This document shows positions 52,440 to 60,617 of a stretch of 64,000 nt of DNA, in pieces. The position numbers and the translations under genes were made by a program. The notes beneath the pieces are model-generated. The model did no database searches. It was not told the origin of the DNA and saw only the letters and a list, made by a program, of their open reading frames with translations. Numbering within the stretch: the first letter of the stretch is position 1; each line of letters opens with the position of its first letter. The stretch is from Bradyrhizobium aeschynomenes (lineage in GTDB: Bacteria; Pseudomonadota; Alphaproteobacteria; Rhizobiales; Xanthobacteraceae), in the NCBI RefSeq assembly GCF_013178945.1, contig NZ_JABFDM010000015.1, forward strand, positions 1 to 64,000. The letters run 5' to 3'.

Positions 52440-53585
52440 TCAGGGGCTGGTGGGATTGGCTGCGTCGGCGATGTCGAGGGGGAGCGACCCACCGGTGTCG
52501 AGAAACGCGGACAGAGCTGCCTCGTACGGCGCGGGATCGAGGCCGCGGCCGGCCAGCCATTGCGGCTCGTAATAGGTCTGGCGGTAGCGCTCGCCGGAAT
52601 CGCAGATCAGCGTGACCAGCGAGCCGGTCCGCCCGTCCTGCCGCATCTCGGCAGCGAGCCGGCACAGCGCCAGGAAGTTGGTCCCGGTCGAGCCGCCGAC
52701 CGGACGGCGCAAACGCCGCGTCAGCACGTTCATCGCCGCGATCGAGGCGGCGTCCGGCACCTTCATCATCCGGTCGACCACGCCGGGCACGAAGGACGGC
52801 TCGCAGCGCGGACGGCCGACGCCCTCGATCAGCGACGGCCGATCGCAGGTCCTCGCGCAATCGCCCGAGCAGAAGGCGTCGAAGAACGCCGAGTGCTCGA
52901 CATCGGCGACGCACAGTCGCGTCGGATGGCGGCGATAGCGCAGATAGCGCCCCATCGTGGCCGACGTGCCGCCGGTTCCCGCCCCCATCACGATCCATTC
53001 GGGCAGCGGACAACGCTCGCCCTGCAACTGGGTGAAGATCGACTCGGCGATGTTGTTGTTGCCGCGCCAGTCGGTGGCACGCTCGGCGAAGGTGAACTGG
53101 TCCATGTAATGGCCGCCGAGCCGGCTCGCGAGCGCCGCCGCCTCGGCATAGAGCGCGCGGCCGTCGTCGATCAGGTGGCAGTTGCCGCCATAATGCGTGA
53201 TCGCCGCGATCTTTTCCGCCGAGGTCGTGCGCGGCATGACGGCATAGAACGGCACGCCGATCATCTGCGCGAAGTAGGCCTCGGACACCGCGGTCGAGCC
53301 CGAGGAGGCCTCGACGACCGGCGTGCCCTCACGGATATGGCCGTTGCACAGCGCGTACAGGAACAGCGAGCGCGCCAACCGATGCTTGAGGCTGCCGGTC
53401 GGGTGCGTCGATTCGTCCTTCAGGTAGACATCGATGCCGGCGAGCGCGGGCAGGATCAGGCGGATCAGATGGGTGTCGGCGGTCCGGCACTGGTCGGCCT
53501 CGATGGCCGCCACGGCGTCGTCGACCCAGCCGCGGCGATAGCGCGGACCACAGGGGATGGAAGGTGACCAAAGCGGCGAATTCAT
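52440..53585 (-). CDS. PLP-dependent cysteine synthase-family protein
   Basis: This 381-residue fold-type II PLP enzyme has the PLP Lys in HPTGSLKHRLARSL (about residue 57). The substrate loop is EASSGSTAVSEAYFAQM, and the phosphate-binding turn GAGTGGTSATMGRYLRY sits at about 205. The HPTGSxKxR motif and the length over 360 place it with the PLP-dependent cysteine synthase/desulfhydrase (Cds1-like) group rather than CysK (about 310). It may release or consume sulfide. I chose ATG 53585 (MNSPLWSPSIPCGP). Confidence 0.88.
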   Translation of the reverse strand: MNSPLWSPSIPCGPRYRRGWVDDAVAAIEADQCRTADTHLIRLILPALAGIDVYLKDESTHPTGSLKHRLARSLFLYALCNGHIREGTPVVEASSGSTAVSEAYFAQMIGVPFYAVMPRTTSAEKIAAITHYGGNCHLIDDGRALYAEAAALASRLGGHYMDQFTFAERATDWRGNNNIAESIFTQLQGERCPLPEWIVMGAGTGGTSATMGRYLRYRRHPTRLCVADVEHSAFFDAFCSGDCARTCDRPSLIEGVGRPRCEPSFVPGVVDRMMKVPDAASIAAMNVLTRRLRRPVGGSTGTNFLALCRLAAEMRQDGRTGSLVTLICDSGERYRQTYYEPQWLAGRGLDPAPYEAALSAFLDTGGSLPLDIADAANPTSP

Positions 53586-53899
53586 TGCGGCAACCGACCA
53601 TGATCGCTTGCCGGCATCAAGCCCGTCGGTCCGGTCATGCGGAGCAAGCTGGGGGCAAACGGCTCGGCGCCAGCGATTCGCAAGTTCCCGCGCAGCCGCC
53701 GCGCCACCCCCAAGGCTCTCGCCCCGCGCGCAACGCGAGGCAGTCGCACGTGCGCGCCTCAGCAGGAATTTTGAATGACGGCGACAATGGTCAAACAAAT
53801 GCACACTTTCGCGACGAAGTATGGCCGGGCATGGTCGACCGGGCGCGACCGCAATCGACCCATGCATGCGGGCGCACCGAGCCCGCTCCGAGGGGCACC
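53586..53899. other. Intergenic region
   Basis: About 310 bases between divergent genes with no supported gene, repeat or strong hairpin. A GAGGGG ribosome-binding site for the small secreted protein is the only clear element. Confidence 0.4.
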
Positions 53900-54136
53900 A
53901 TGAGAGTTGTTTCGATCATCCTTGTTGCGTGTGCAATCAGCCAGGCGGCCTCGGCAGAGGGCCTGGAATGCCGGCGTGTCGCCGATCCGACCCCGCGCCT
54001 GAGCTGCGTGGAGACACCGACCACGGCGCAGGCGCCGACGACGTCGCGCACCGACGCCTGGACGCCGGTCGAGCCACGGCGGGAGACCCCGCGTGACGGT
54101 GACGGCGCGGCTGCGCGAGGCTCCCGGACGCGCTGA
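53900..54136 (+). CDS. Small secreted protein, 78 aa
   Basis: The signal peptide MRVVSIILVACAISQAASA is followed by LECRRVADPTPRLSCVETPT, containing two Cys, and then a disordered Thr/Pro/Arg-rich tail. GAGGGG is five bases from the ATG. The pattern (two Cys, one disulfide, then a low-complexity tail) is common among small periplasmic proteins of Bradyrhizobium. The function is unknown. Confidence 0.7.
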   Translation: MRVVSIILVACAISQAASAEGLECRRVADPTPRLSCVETPTTAQAPTTSRTDAWTPVEPRRETPRDGDGAAARGSRTR

Positions 54137-54327
54137 GGCGGGCGCCCTGGGACCACCCTCCGGCTTGCGGGACGGCCGCGCGAGGTCCGCTCCGTCCATG
54201 CCTTGATGTGCGGCCGTTTTTGCCGACATGTAGGTCGTGGCTCGCAGCCACGGACCGACGTCGACCCCATGCCAGGCGCGGCAGGTGACGAGTTGGTTCG
54301 GCCAGCGGCACGGAATGATTGGAGACC

Positions 54328-55356
54328 ATGGCCTACCTGCCCTCGCAAATGACCCTGCTCGAAGCGCTTGCGACCGTAATCGGCACCGCTGCCATCGCCC
54401 CTGCGCTGCTGATCCTGTGGCTGGTGGTGGCCGCCGGGGACAATTCCGGTCCGCCGCTCAAGATATGGACCGCATTCCTGCTCGGGGCAGCCAGCGTGTT
54501 GCTGCTCGGCATCGTCAGGATCCCGTTCCAGCACGTCGGATTGTCGCTGGAGAACCCGTGGATTGCGCAGGCCGTCCGGGCCCTGTTCACCGTCGCTCTC
54601 CCGGAAGAGATCGCCAAGGTGGCCGTGATCGCGGCGCTATGGTCGCGGCGCCGCCAAGTCGGCAATGCCATGGATACGGTGTTCTATGGCGCTGCAGTCG
54701 GCCTCGGCTTCGCGGCCTATGAGAACCTCGCCTACCTCGTCCAGCACGCGGAGATGTGGCGTTCGCTGGCGATCCTGCGCAGCGTGCTCACCGTGCCGTT
54801 CCATGGTGCGCTCGGCATCATCGCCGGCGCCTATCTGGCGATCGCCCGCACCTCGACGGCGCTCGGCGCCAACCGGCACAACCGCGACTGGGCGCGGATG
54901 TCGAGCTGGGCGCTGGTGCTGGCCGCCCCCGTGGCGCTGCATGCGGCCTTCGACTATCCTCTGCTGCTGCTGCAGCGGGCCTCCAATCTCGATCCGACCT
55001 CACGGCTCTGGCTCGGCGGCGTCAGCGTCTTGATCGGCTTCTCCTCGATCGGGCTTGCCGTGCGGCTGGTGCGCCGGGTCGCCCATCACCACACACCACG
55101 CACCGAGGTGGCGAAGGCCCGGCTCAGCCAGTTGCGCCGGATGTGGGCGCTGCTGCTGCTCGGCGGCGCGGCCGGCTTCATTGGTCTGGGCTTCGTGCTG
55201 ACCTCGATCCGGCACTGGCTGCTCAACCCCGATCGCAACGTCGCCGGCGTCCTGGTTCCCCTGGGGCTGACGGCAATCCTGCTCGGGGTCGCCCTCCTGA
55301 TTGTCACGACCACCATCTATGTCTTCGGCCGCAACCGGATGCGGACGACTGCGTAG
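54328..55356 (+). CDS. PrsW-family intramembrane metalloprotease
   Basis: This 342-residue membrane protein has about nine spans and the PrsW/CPBP-type metal motifs: LPEEIAKVAVIAAL (EExxK, about residue 94), GFAAYENLAYL (second Glu), VPFHGALGIIAGAY (His) and ALHAAFDYPLLLL (His/Asp). It is predicted to cleave substrates in the membrane; in Bacillus PrsW degrades an anti-sigma factor. No anti-sigma factor is encoded nearby. Start ATG 54328 is chosen, with GGAG three bases away; TTG 54319 adds three residues. Confidence 0.9.
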   Translation: MAYLPSQMTLLEALATVIGTAAIAPALLILWLVVAAGDNSGPPLKIWTAFLLGAASVLLLGIVRIPFQHVGLSLENPWIAQAVRALFTVALPEEIAKVAVIAALWSRRRQVGNAMDTVFYGAAVGLGFAAYENLAYLVQHAEMWRSLAILRSVLTVPFHGALGIIAGAYLAIARTSTALGANRHNRDWARMSSWALVLAAPVALHAAFDYPLLLLQRASNLDPTSRLWLGGVSVLIGFSSIGLAVRLVRRVAHHHTPRTEVAKARLSQLRRMWALLLLGGAAGFIGLGFVLTSIRHWLLNPDRNVAGVLVPLGLTAILLGVALLIVTTTIYVFGRNRMRTTA

Positions 55357-55473
55357 GCGCAGGCCGCAGGACCTCGGATTGCAGCGAAACGCGCATCACG
55401 CGCTTGTCCGGGCCGCCGTTCCTCACCATTTGCCTGGCAGGCAGGCGCGTGGCCTTGCCCGGAGTGACGATCA

Positions 55474-56061
55474 ATGACCCTTCCCCAGGATTCGATTCCG
55501 CCCGAGCTCGAGCGCATGAGGTCGCAGATGAGCGCGGCCGTGCACGCGCATTGGAAGGCCTTTCTCATCGAAGGCATCCTGCTCGCGGTGCTCGGCCTTG
55601 TTGCGATGGTTCTCACCCCGCTGGCGAGCCTCGCGGTGACGATCTTCCTCGGCTGGATGTTCCTGATCTCGGGCATTGCCGGGCTGGCGCTCACCTTCTG
55701 GGCGCGCGGCATGCCCGGCTTCTGGTGGTCGCTGCTATCTGCGGCGTTGGCCATCATCGCCGGCTTCATCCTGGTGGCACAGCCGGTCCAGGGCACGGTC
55801 ACGCTGACCGTCGTGGTGGGCGTCTATTTCCTCGCGGAGGGCGTCGCCACCATCATGTATGCGCTGGAGCACCGGCGCGAGCTATCAGGACGCTGGTCGT
55901 GGCTCGCCATCTCCGGCATCGTCGACATCGCGATCGCCGGCATCATCATCTCTGGCCTGCCGGGCACGGCGACGTGGGCGATCGGCCTGCTGGTCGGCAT
56001 CAACCTGCTGTTCGGCGGGCTGTCGATGATCGGCATGGCGCTCGCCGCGCGCAATGCCTGA
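55474..56061 (+). CDS. HdeD-family membrane protein
   Basis: This 195-residue protein has six membrane spans of the HdeD/DUF308 family: GILLAVLGLVAMVLTPLASL, FLGWMFLISGIAGLALTF, LLSAALAIIAGFILVAQP, VVVGVYFLAEGVATIMYAL, WLAISGIVDIAIAGIIISGL and WAIGLLVGINLLFGGLSMI. Enteric HdeD is linked to acid resistance at high cell density. A GGAG precedes ATG 55474. It is monocistronic, immediately before the aroG attenuator. Confidence 0.92.
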   Translation: MTLPQDSIPPELERMRSQMSAAVHAHWKAFLIEGILLAVLGLVAMVLTPLASLAVTIFLGWMFLISGIAGLALTFWARGMPGFWWSLLSAALAIIAGFILVAQPVQGTVTLTVVVGVYFLAEGVATIMYALEHRRELSGRWSWLAISGIVDIAIAGIIISGLPGTATWAIGLLVGINLLFGGLSMIGMALAARNA

Positions 56062-56085
56062 GGCCGGACGGTCACGATTTTCCGG

Positions 56086-56114
56086 ATGACAAGCGGCCGC
56101 GCGGCCGCTATAGA
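56086..56114 (+). promoter_or_regulatory. Promoter of the aroG leader
   Basis: ATGACA (56086-56091), exactly 17 bases, then TATAGA (56109-56114). A start seven or eight bases on falls at or next to the leader-peptide ATG at 56122, so the leader mRNA is probably leaderless. Confidence 0.7.
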
Positions 56115-56121
56115 GCCTGTC

Positions 56122-56202
56122 ATGATCACCGTCGCCACCAGCTATTATTGGTACTTTAGCTACGACAGCTCGCTGGCGGCGGGAGGATCGCGCTCAATCT
56201 GA
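56122..56202 (+). CDS. Aromatic-rich leader peptide of aroG
   Basis: This 26-codon frame has the central run SYYWYFSY: four Tyr, one Trp and one Phe in eight codons. No Shine-Dalgarno sequence precedes it, which fits a leaderless start directly after the promoter. Translation stalls at these codons when any charged aromatic tRNA is short, which would change the folding of the RNA behind. It is regulatory and not a functional protein. Confidence 0.88.
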   Translation: MITVATSYYWYFSYDSSLAAGGSRSI

Positions 56203-56252
56203 CACATTGCAGCAAGATATCCGAACGAGCCGCCAGACCTGGCGGCTTTTTT
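56173..56252 (+). terminator. Transcription attenuator before aroG
   Basis: The terminator stem is GCCGCCAG (56229-56236) with CTGGCGGC (56239-56246), then six T. The same CTGGCGGC octamer occurs at 56173-56180 inside the leader frame, just behind the aromatic codons. It can pair with GCCGCCAG instead, forming an antiterminator. A ribosome stalled on the Tyr/Trp/Phe run leaves this upstream copy free; one that reads on covers it. Confidence 0.85.
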
Positions 56253-56292
56253 ATTGCCGGCAGGTGCCCACCAAGACACGCAGGAGCCCGCC

Positions 56293-57378
56293 GTGCTGAG
56301 CACCACAGACGATCTTCGTATCAAGGAAATCAAGGAGTTGAGCCTGCCCGTGGAGGTGATGGGCGAGATTCCGCGGACCCTCACCGCCACCCGGGTGGTG
56401 ATGGCCGCGCGTAACGCCATCCACGCCATCCTGACCGGGAGCGACGACCGCCTGCTGGTCATCGTCGGCCCCTGCTCGATCCATGATCCGGACGCCGCGA
56501 TCGACTACGCCGGCCGGCTCGCGGCGCTGCGCGAGCGCCTGGGCGATCGGCTCGAGATCGTGATGCGCGTGTATTTCGAGAAGCCGCGCACCACCGTCGG
56601 CTGGAAGGGCCTGATCAACGATCCCGGTCTCGACAACTCGTTCGACATCAACAAGGGCCTGCGCCTCGCGCGCAGCGTGCTCTCGGCGGTCAACAATCTG
56701 GGCCTGCCGGCCGGATGCGAATTCCTCGACATGACGACGCCGCAATACATCGCGGATCTCGTCGCCTGGGCCGCGATCGGCGCGCGCACGACCGAGAGCC
56801 AGATCCATCGCGAGCTCGCCTCCGGCCTGTCCTGTCCGGTCGGCTTCAAGAACGGCACCGACGGCAACATCCGCATCGCGACGGATGCGGTGAAGTCGGC
56901 CGCGCACCCGCATCATTTCATGGCGGTGACCAAGGGCGGCCGCTCCGGCATCGCGGCGACCACGGGCAACGAGGACTGCCACATCATCCTGCGCGGCGGC
57001 AGCGGCCCGAACTACGACGCAGCTCATGTCGAGCAGGCCTCGGCCGAGCTGATCAAGGCTGGCCTGCCGGCGCGGCTGATGATCGACACCAGCCACGCCA
57101 ATTCGAGCAAGAAGCCGGAGAACCAGCCGCTCGTCGCCGCCGACATCGCAGGCCAGCTCATCGCGGGCGAGCAGCGCATCATGGGCGTGATGATCGAAAG
57201 TCATCTCGTGGCGGGCCGGCAGGACGTCAAGCCTGGCGTGCCGCTGACCTACGGCCAGAGCATCACCGACGGCTGCATCGGATGGGACACGACGGTCGAG
57301 GTGCTGGAGCGGCTCGCCGAGGCGGTCGCGGCGCGACGGGCGCTGGGCCGCGAGGCCGTGCGAGAGCGCTCGGCTTAA
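56293..57378 (+). CDS. aroG: DAHP synthase (3-deoxy-7-phosphoheptulonate synthase), class I
   Basis: This 361-residue class I (AroF/G/H-type) enzyme makes DAHP from PEP and erythrose-4-phosphate, the entry to aromatic amino acid synthesis. It has LLVIVGPCSIHDPDAAIDYA, the PEP/metal region MRVYFEKPRTTVGWKG and LPAGCEFLDMTTPQYI. KNGTDGNIRIA and the metal-binding ILRGGSGPNYD and IDTSHANSSKKPENQ follow. It starts at GTG 56293, with AGGAG six bases upstream. The attenuator with a Tyr/Trp/Phe leader peptide sits directly ahead, so expression should follow the supply of aromatic aminoacyl-tRNAs. Confidence 0.96.
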   Translation: MLSTTDDLRIKEIKELSLPVEVMGEIPRTLTATRVVMAARNAIHAILTGSDDRLLVIVGPCSIHDPDAAIDYAGRLAALRERLGDRLEIVMRVYFEKPRTTVGWKGLINDPGLDNSFDINKGLRLARSVLSAVNNLGLPAGCEFLDMTTPQYIADLVAWAAIGARTTESQIHRELASGLSCPVGFKNGTDGNIRIATDAVKSAAHPHHFMAVTKGGRSGIAATTGNEDCHIILRGGSGPNYDAAHVEQASAELIKAGLPARLMIDTSHANSSKKPENQPLVAADIAGQLIAGEQRIMGVMIESHLVAGRQDVKPGVPLTYGQSITDGCIGWDTTVEVLERLAEAVAARRALGREAVRERSA

Positions 57379-57428
57379 GGCCCATTGGCATGAATGAGCG
57401 GTGCGCCTCCGGCGCGCCGTGGCCGCTC

Positions 57429-57665
57429 TCAGCAGCCGCGGCAGATGCTCTTGATCTTGCGATCGAGCTCGCGCTCTTCCTTGCTCATGCCGCTCATCGA
57501 ACTTTCCTCGGCCTGCTCGGCCTTCGGCAGATCGCTCGGACGCGGCTGGCGGCGCTTCTTCTGCATCTGCGTCGAGGGATCGCCGCTCGCACCGCTGCTC
57601 TGCGCCAGCACGGCGCCATCGGTCACGAGGATCAGGAGCCCCATCGCGAGCGCAAGTTTCTTCAT
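57429..57665 (-). CDS. Small secreted charged protein, 78 aa
   Basis: The signal peptide MKKLALAMGLLILVTDGAVL (cut near AQS) is followed by a hydrophilic, likely disordered segment (TQMQKKRRQPRPSDLPKAEQ). A short charged helix ends in KEERELDRKIKSICRGC with two Cys. GGAGG lies upstream of ATG 57665. I recognise no family. It is convergent with aroG and just downstream of epmB in the same direction. Confidence 0.72.
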   Translation of the reverse strand: MKKLALAMGLLILVTDGAVLAQSSGASGDPSTQMQKKRRQPRPSDLPKAEQAEESSMSGMSKEERELDRKIKSICRGC

Positions 57666-57715
57666 GTTGCTCCTCCGTGTCTGCGGATCGACTTCAGCGG
57701 AATCGCCGGGACACT

Positions 57716-58810
57716 TCATTCCCCGGCGGGCGGATAGAGGTGCGCCTCGCCGCAATAGTCAATCACACGATAGCGCTTTTGCGCATCCGCGGCATGATCC
57801 TGCTCAACAGAATCATCGGCAGTGAGGTATTGCGGCCCCACCGGCGCCTTGCCATGGCCGCCGGGAATGTCGAGCACATAGTCGGGCTGACATAGGCCTG
57901 ACACGCGGCCGCGCAGCGACCGGACCAGGGCCTGCCCCTGCGCCAGGGTCGTACGCAGATGGGCTGTCCCCGGAGCGAGATCGCCGTGGTGCAGATAATA
58001 CGGCTTGATACGGGTCTCGACAAACGCGCGCATCAGCGCAGCCAGAACCGCGGCATCGTCATTCACCCCGCGCAGCAGCACCGACTGGCTCACCATCGGA
58101 ATCCCTGCGTCGACCAGCCGCGCGCAGGCGGCGCGCACCTCCGCGCTCAATTCGCGCGGATGATTGGCATGGAGCGCCACCCAGGTCGCTGCATTCTGCG
58201 CCTTCAGCGCATCGACCAGCGCCGGCGTGATGCGCCGGGGATCTGCGACCGGCAGCCGCGTGTGGATGCGGATGATCCTGACGTGCTCGATATCAGCGAG
58301 ATCGGCCATGATCTCCTTCAGCCGCCGCGGCGACAGCATCAGGGGATCGCCACCGGTGAGGATGACCTCCCAGATTTCGCCGTGCGCGCGGATGTAGTCC
58401 AGCGCGCCGCGATAGGCGTCCTCCGACAGCGCATTGTCCTTGCCGGGACCGACCATCTCGCGGCGGAAGCAGAAGCGGCAATACACCGCGCAGACATGCA
58501 CGAGCTTGAGCAGCACGCGATCGGGATAACGGTGCACGATGCCCGGCACCGGCGCATGCGCATCGTCGCCGATCGGATCGCCGCGTTCGCCGGGCGCCGC
58601 GACCAGCTCCTCTTCCGACGGCACGAACTGGCGCGCAATCGGATCATTGGGATCGTCGACGTCGATCAGGTCGGCCAGATGCGTCGTCACTGCGACGGCG
58701 TAGCGCTCGGCCACGCGCTCCAGCGCGGCCTGCTCGCTCGGATCGGCGAGGCCCTGTGCGACCAGGTCGGCCGCGCTGCGCAATGTCGTGGGCCGTTCGA
58801 TCCTGTTCAT
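57716..58810 (-). CDS. epmB: EF-P lysine 2,3-aminomutase (EpmB)
   Basis: This 364-residue radical SAM, PLP-dependent aminomutase isomerises alpha-lysine to beta-lysine. The SAM cluster motif is CAVYCRFCF with Cys107, Cys111 and Cys114 (CxxxCxxC); LTGGDPLMLSPRRL and SVLLRGVNDD are typical of the KamA family. At 364 residues it is closer to EpmB than to catabolic KamA (about 415). The four-base overlap with epmA and the neighbouring efp show that it supplies (R)-beta-lysine for EF-P modification. Confidence 0.93.
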   Translation of the reverse strand: MNRIERPTTLRSAADLVAQGLADPSEQAALERVAERYAVAVTTHLADLIDVDDPNDPIARQFVPSEEELVAAPGERGDPIGDDAHAPVPGIVHRYPDRVLLKLVHVCAVYCRFCFRREMVGPGKDNALSEDAYRGALDYIRAHGEIWEVILTGGDPLMLSPRRLKEIMADLADIEHVRIIRIHTRLPVADPRRITPALVDALKAQNAATWVALHANHPRELSAEVRAACARLVDAGIPMVSQSVLLRGVNDDAAVLAALMRAFVETRIKPYYLHHGDLAPGTAHLRTTLAQGQALVRSLRGRVSGLCQPDYVLDIPGGHGKAPVGPQYLTADDSVEQDHAADAQKRYRVIDYCGEAHLYPPAGE

Positions 58811-59859
58811 CGCTCACCTGCCGGCGGCGTCCACACCACCTGATCGATCCTGACAGCGCCGGCCGCCAGCATCACCAGCCGGTCGAAGCCGAGGGCAACG
58901 CCGCTCGCCTGCGGCATCGCGGCCACGGCGGCGAGGAAATCCTCGTCGAGCGGATAGCGCTCGCCATAACGCCGCTGCTTCTCAGCCATCTCGTCCTCGA
59001 AGCGGCGGCGCTGCTCGGCCGCGTCCGTCAGTTCGCCGAAGCCGTTGGCCAGCTCGACGCCGCAGGCATAGACCTCGAAGCGCTCGGCGACGCGGGGGTC
59101 GCCGGTCTTCACCCGCGCCAGCGCAGCCTCAGGCGATGGGTATTCATACAGCACGGTCAACCGTCCCTGCCCGAGATGCGGCTCGACGTACTCGACCAGC
59201 AGCTTGCTGAACAGGTCCGACCAGGTGTCGTCCGCGGTGATCCGGATCTTGCCCGCAGCGGCCGCCGCGAGCGCCTCACGGTCTCCCGTCCGGTCACGGA
59301 TGGTGGCCAAGAGGTCGATGCTTGCATGGCGGGCGAAGGCTGCGGCCACCGTCAGCAGCTCGGGTTCGGCGAAGGGATCGGCGGTCCGGCCACGGAAAGC
59401 GAACTGGCGGATGCCGGTCGCCTGGGCGGCGTGGGCGATCACCACGACCGTATCCGCCATGATGGCGTCGTAAGGCGCCTCGGCGCGATACCACTCGAGC
59501 ATGGTGAATTCCGGCAAGTGCAGATCGCCGCGCTCGCGGTCGCGGAAGACGCGGGCAAACTCGAAGATCCGGCGCTCCCCGGCCGCCAGCAGCTTCTTGC
59601 AGGCGAATTCCGGCGAGGTCCTGAGATACCGCCGATGCCGGGTTCCATCGACCGCCGTCAGCTCGGTGGCCGGGGCGTGCAGATGGGTCTCGTTGCCAGG
59701 CGACACCTGCAGGACGCCGGTCTCGACCTCCATGAAGCCCTGCTCGTCGAACCAGGCCCGCAGCGCGCGGACGATTGCGGCCCGCGCCTGGAGGAACGGC
59801 CTGACGTCGGCGTGCCGCTGCGGCGACCACCAGGGGGACGGCGCGGGCTCCCGGGACAT
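58807..59859 (-). CDS. epmA: EF-P--lysine ligase (EpmA)
   Basis: This 350-residue class II lysyl-tRNA synthetase paralogue lacks the anticodon-binding OB domain. The catalytic core includes FMEVETGVLQVSPGNETHLHA, a motif 2 region (RRIFEFARVFRDRERGDLHL then PEFTMLEWYRAEAPY), LTVLYEYPSPEAAL and motif 3 with GVALGFDRLVML. It attaches beta-lysine to the conserved Lys of EF-P. Start ATG 59859 (MSREPAPSPWWSPQRH). It is divergent from efp with about 140 bases between them and is coupled to epmB. Confidence 0.95.
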   Translation of the reverse strand: MSREPAPSPWWSPQRHADVRPFLQARAAIVRALRAWFDEQGFMEVETGVLQVSPGNETHLHAPATELTAVDGTRHRRYLRTSPEFACKKLLAAGERRIFEFARVFRDRERGDLHLPEFTMLEWYRAEAPYDAIMADTVVVIAHAAQATGIRQFAFRGRTADPFAEPELLTVAAAFARHASIDLLATIRDRTGDREALAAAAAGKIRITADDTWSDLFSKLLVEYVEPHLGQGRLTVLYEYPSPEAALARVKTGDPRVAERFEVYACGVELANGFGELTDAAEQRRRFEDEMAEKQRRYGERYPLDEDFLAAVAAMPQASGVALGFDRLVMLAAGAVRIDQVVWTPPAGER

Positions 59860-59997
59860 CAGGGGATCGCCCGCCGGAGGCGCAAAAGACTGGCAACCCC
59901 GGACAAAATCAGTATGTTGCCGCCCGAAACCGCATCCCGCGTCACGTGGCGCCCCGGCCCTGCCCGGCGCCCCCTTTTCAGTGTCAGGAAAACAGCT

Positions 59998-60564
59998 TTG
60001 AAAGTCATCGCCAGCTCTATTCGCAAGGGTAACGTCATTGAGCAAGATGGAAAGCTCTATGTCGTCGTGACCGCCGAGAACATCCATCCCGGCAAGGGCA
60101 CCCCGGTCAGCCAGATCGAAATGCGCCGAATCAGCGACGGCGTGAAGATCTCCGAGCGCTTCAAGACCACCGACCAGGTCGAGAAGGCAACGATCGAGGA
60201 GCGCAACTTCACCTTCCTGTACGAAGATGCCGACGGCTTCCACTTCATGAACCCGGAAACCTACGACCAGGTCCAGGTGCCGAAGGACGTGGTCGGCACG
60301 CAGGCCGCCTATCTCCAGGAGAACATGACCGTCAAGCTGTCGATGCACGACGTGGTGCCGGTGGCGATCGCCCTGCCCCAGCGCGTCACGCTCGAGGTCG
60401 TCGAGACCGAGCCGGTCACCAAGGGCCAGACGGCGTCGTCGTCCTACAAGCCGGCGGTGCTGTCGAACGGCGTCCGCACCGGCGTGCCGGCGCACATCAC
60501 GGTCGGCACCCGCATCGTGGTGATGACCGAGGACGGCTCCTATTGCGAGCGCGCCAAGGATTGA
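59998..60564 (+). CDS. efp: Elongation factor P
   Basis: This 188-residue EF-P relieves ribosome stalling at polyproline. The KOW-like domain I ends in the loop NIHPGKGTPVSQ, where Lys33 is the site for beta-lysylation by EpmA/EpmB. Domains II and III follow (RFKTTDQVEKATIEERNF; a signature region VPVAIALPQRVTLEVVETEP). It starts at TTG 59998 (family start KVIASSIRKGN), with AGGA upstream; no ATG is available at the right place. The modification genes lie divergently upstream. Confidence 0.97.
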   Translation: MKVIASSIRKGNVIEQDGKLYVVVTAENIHPGKGTPVSQIEMRRISDGVKISERFKTTDQVEKATIEERNFTFLYEDADGFHFMNPETYDQVQVPKDVVGTQAAYLQENMTVKLSMHDVVPVAIALPQRVTLEVVETEPVTKGQTASSSYKPAVLSNGVRTGVPAHITVGTRIVVMTEDGSYCERAKD

Positions 60565-60617
60565 CGCATGATGGTGCGCGCAGCGATGGCATGATCTGAC
60601 GCCGGGGGGCGTGGGGA

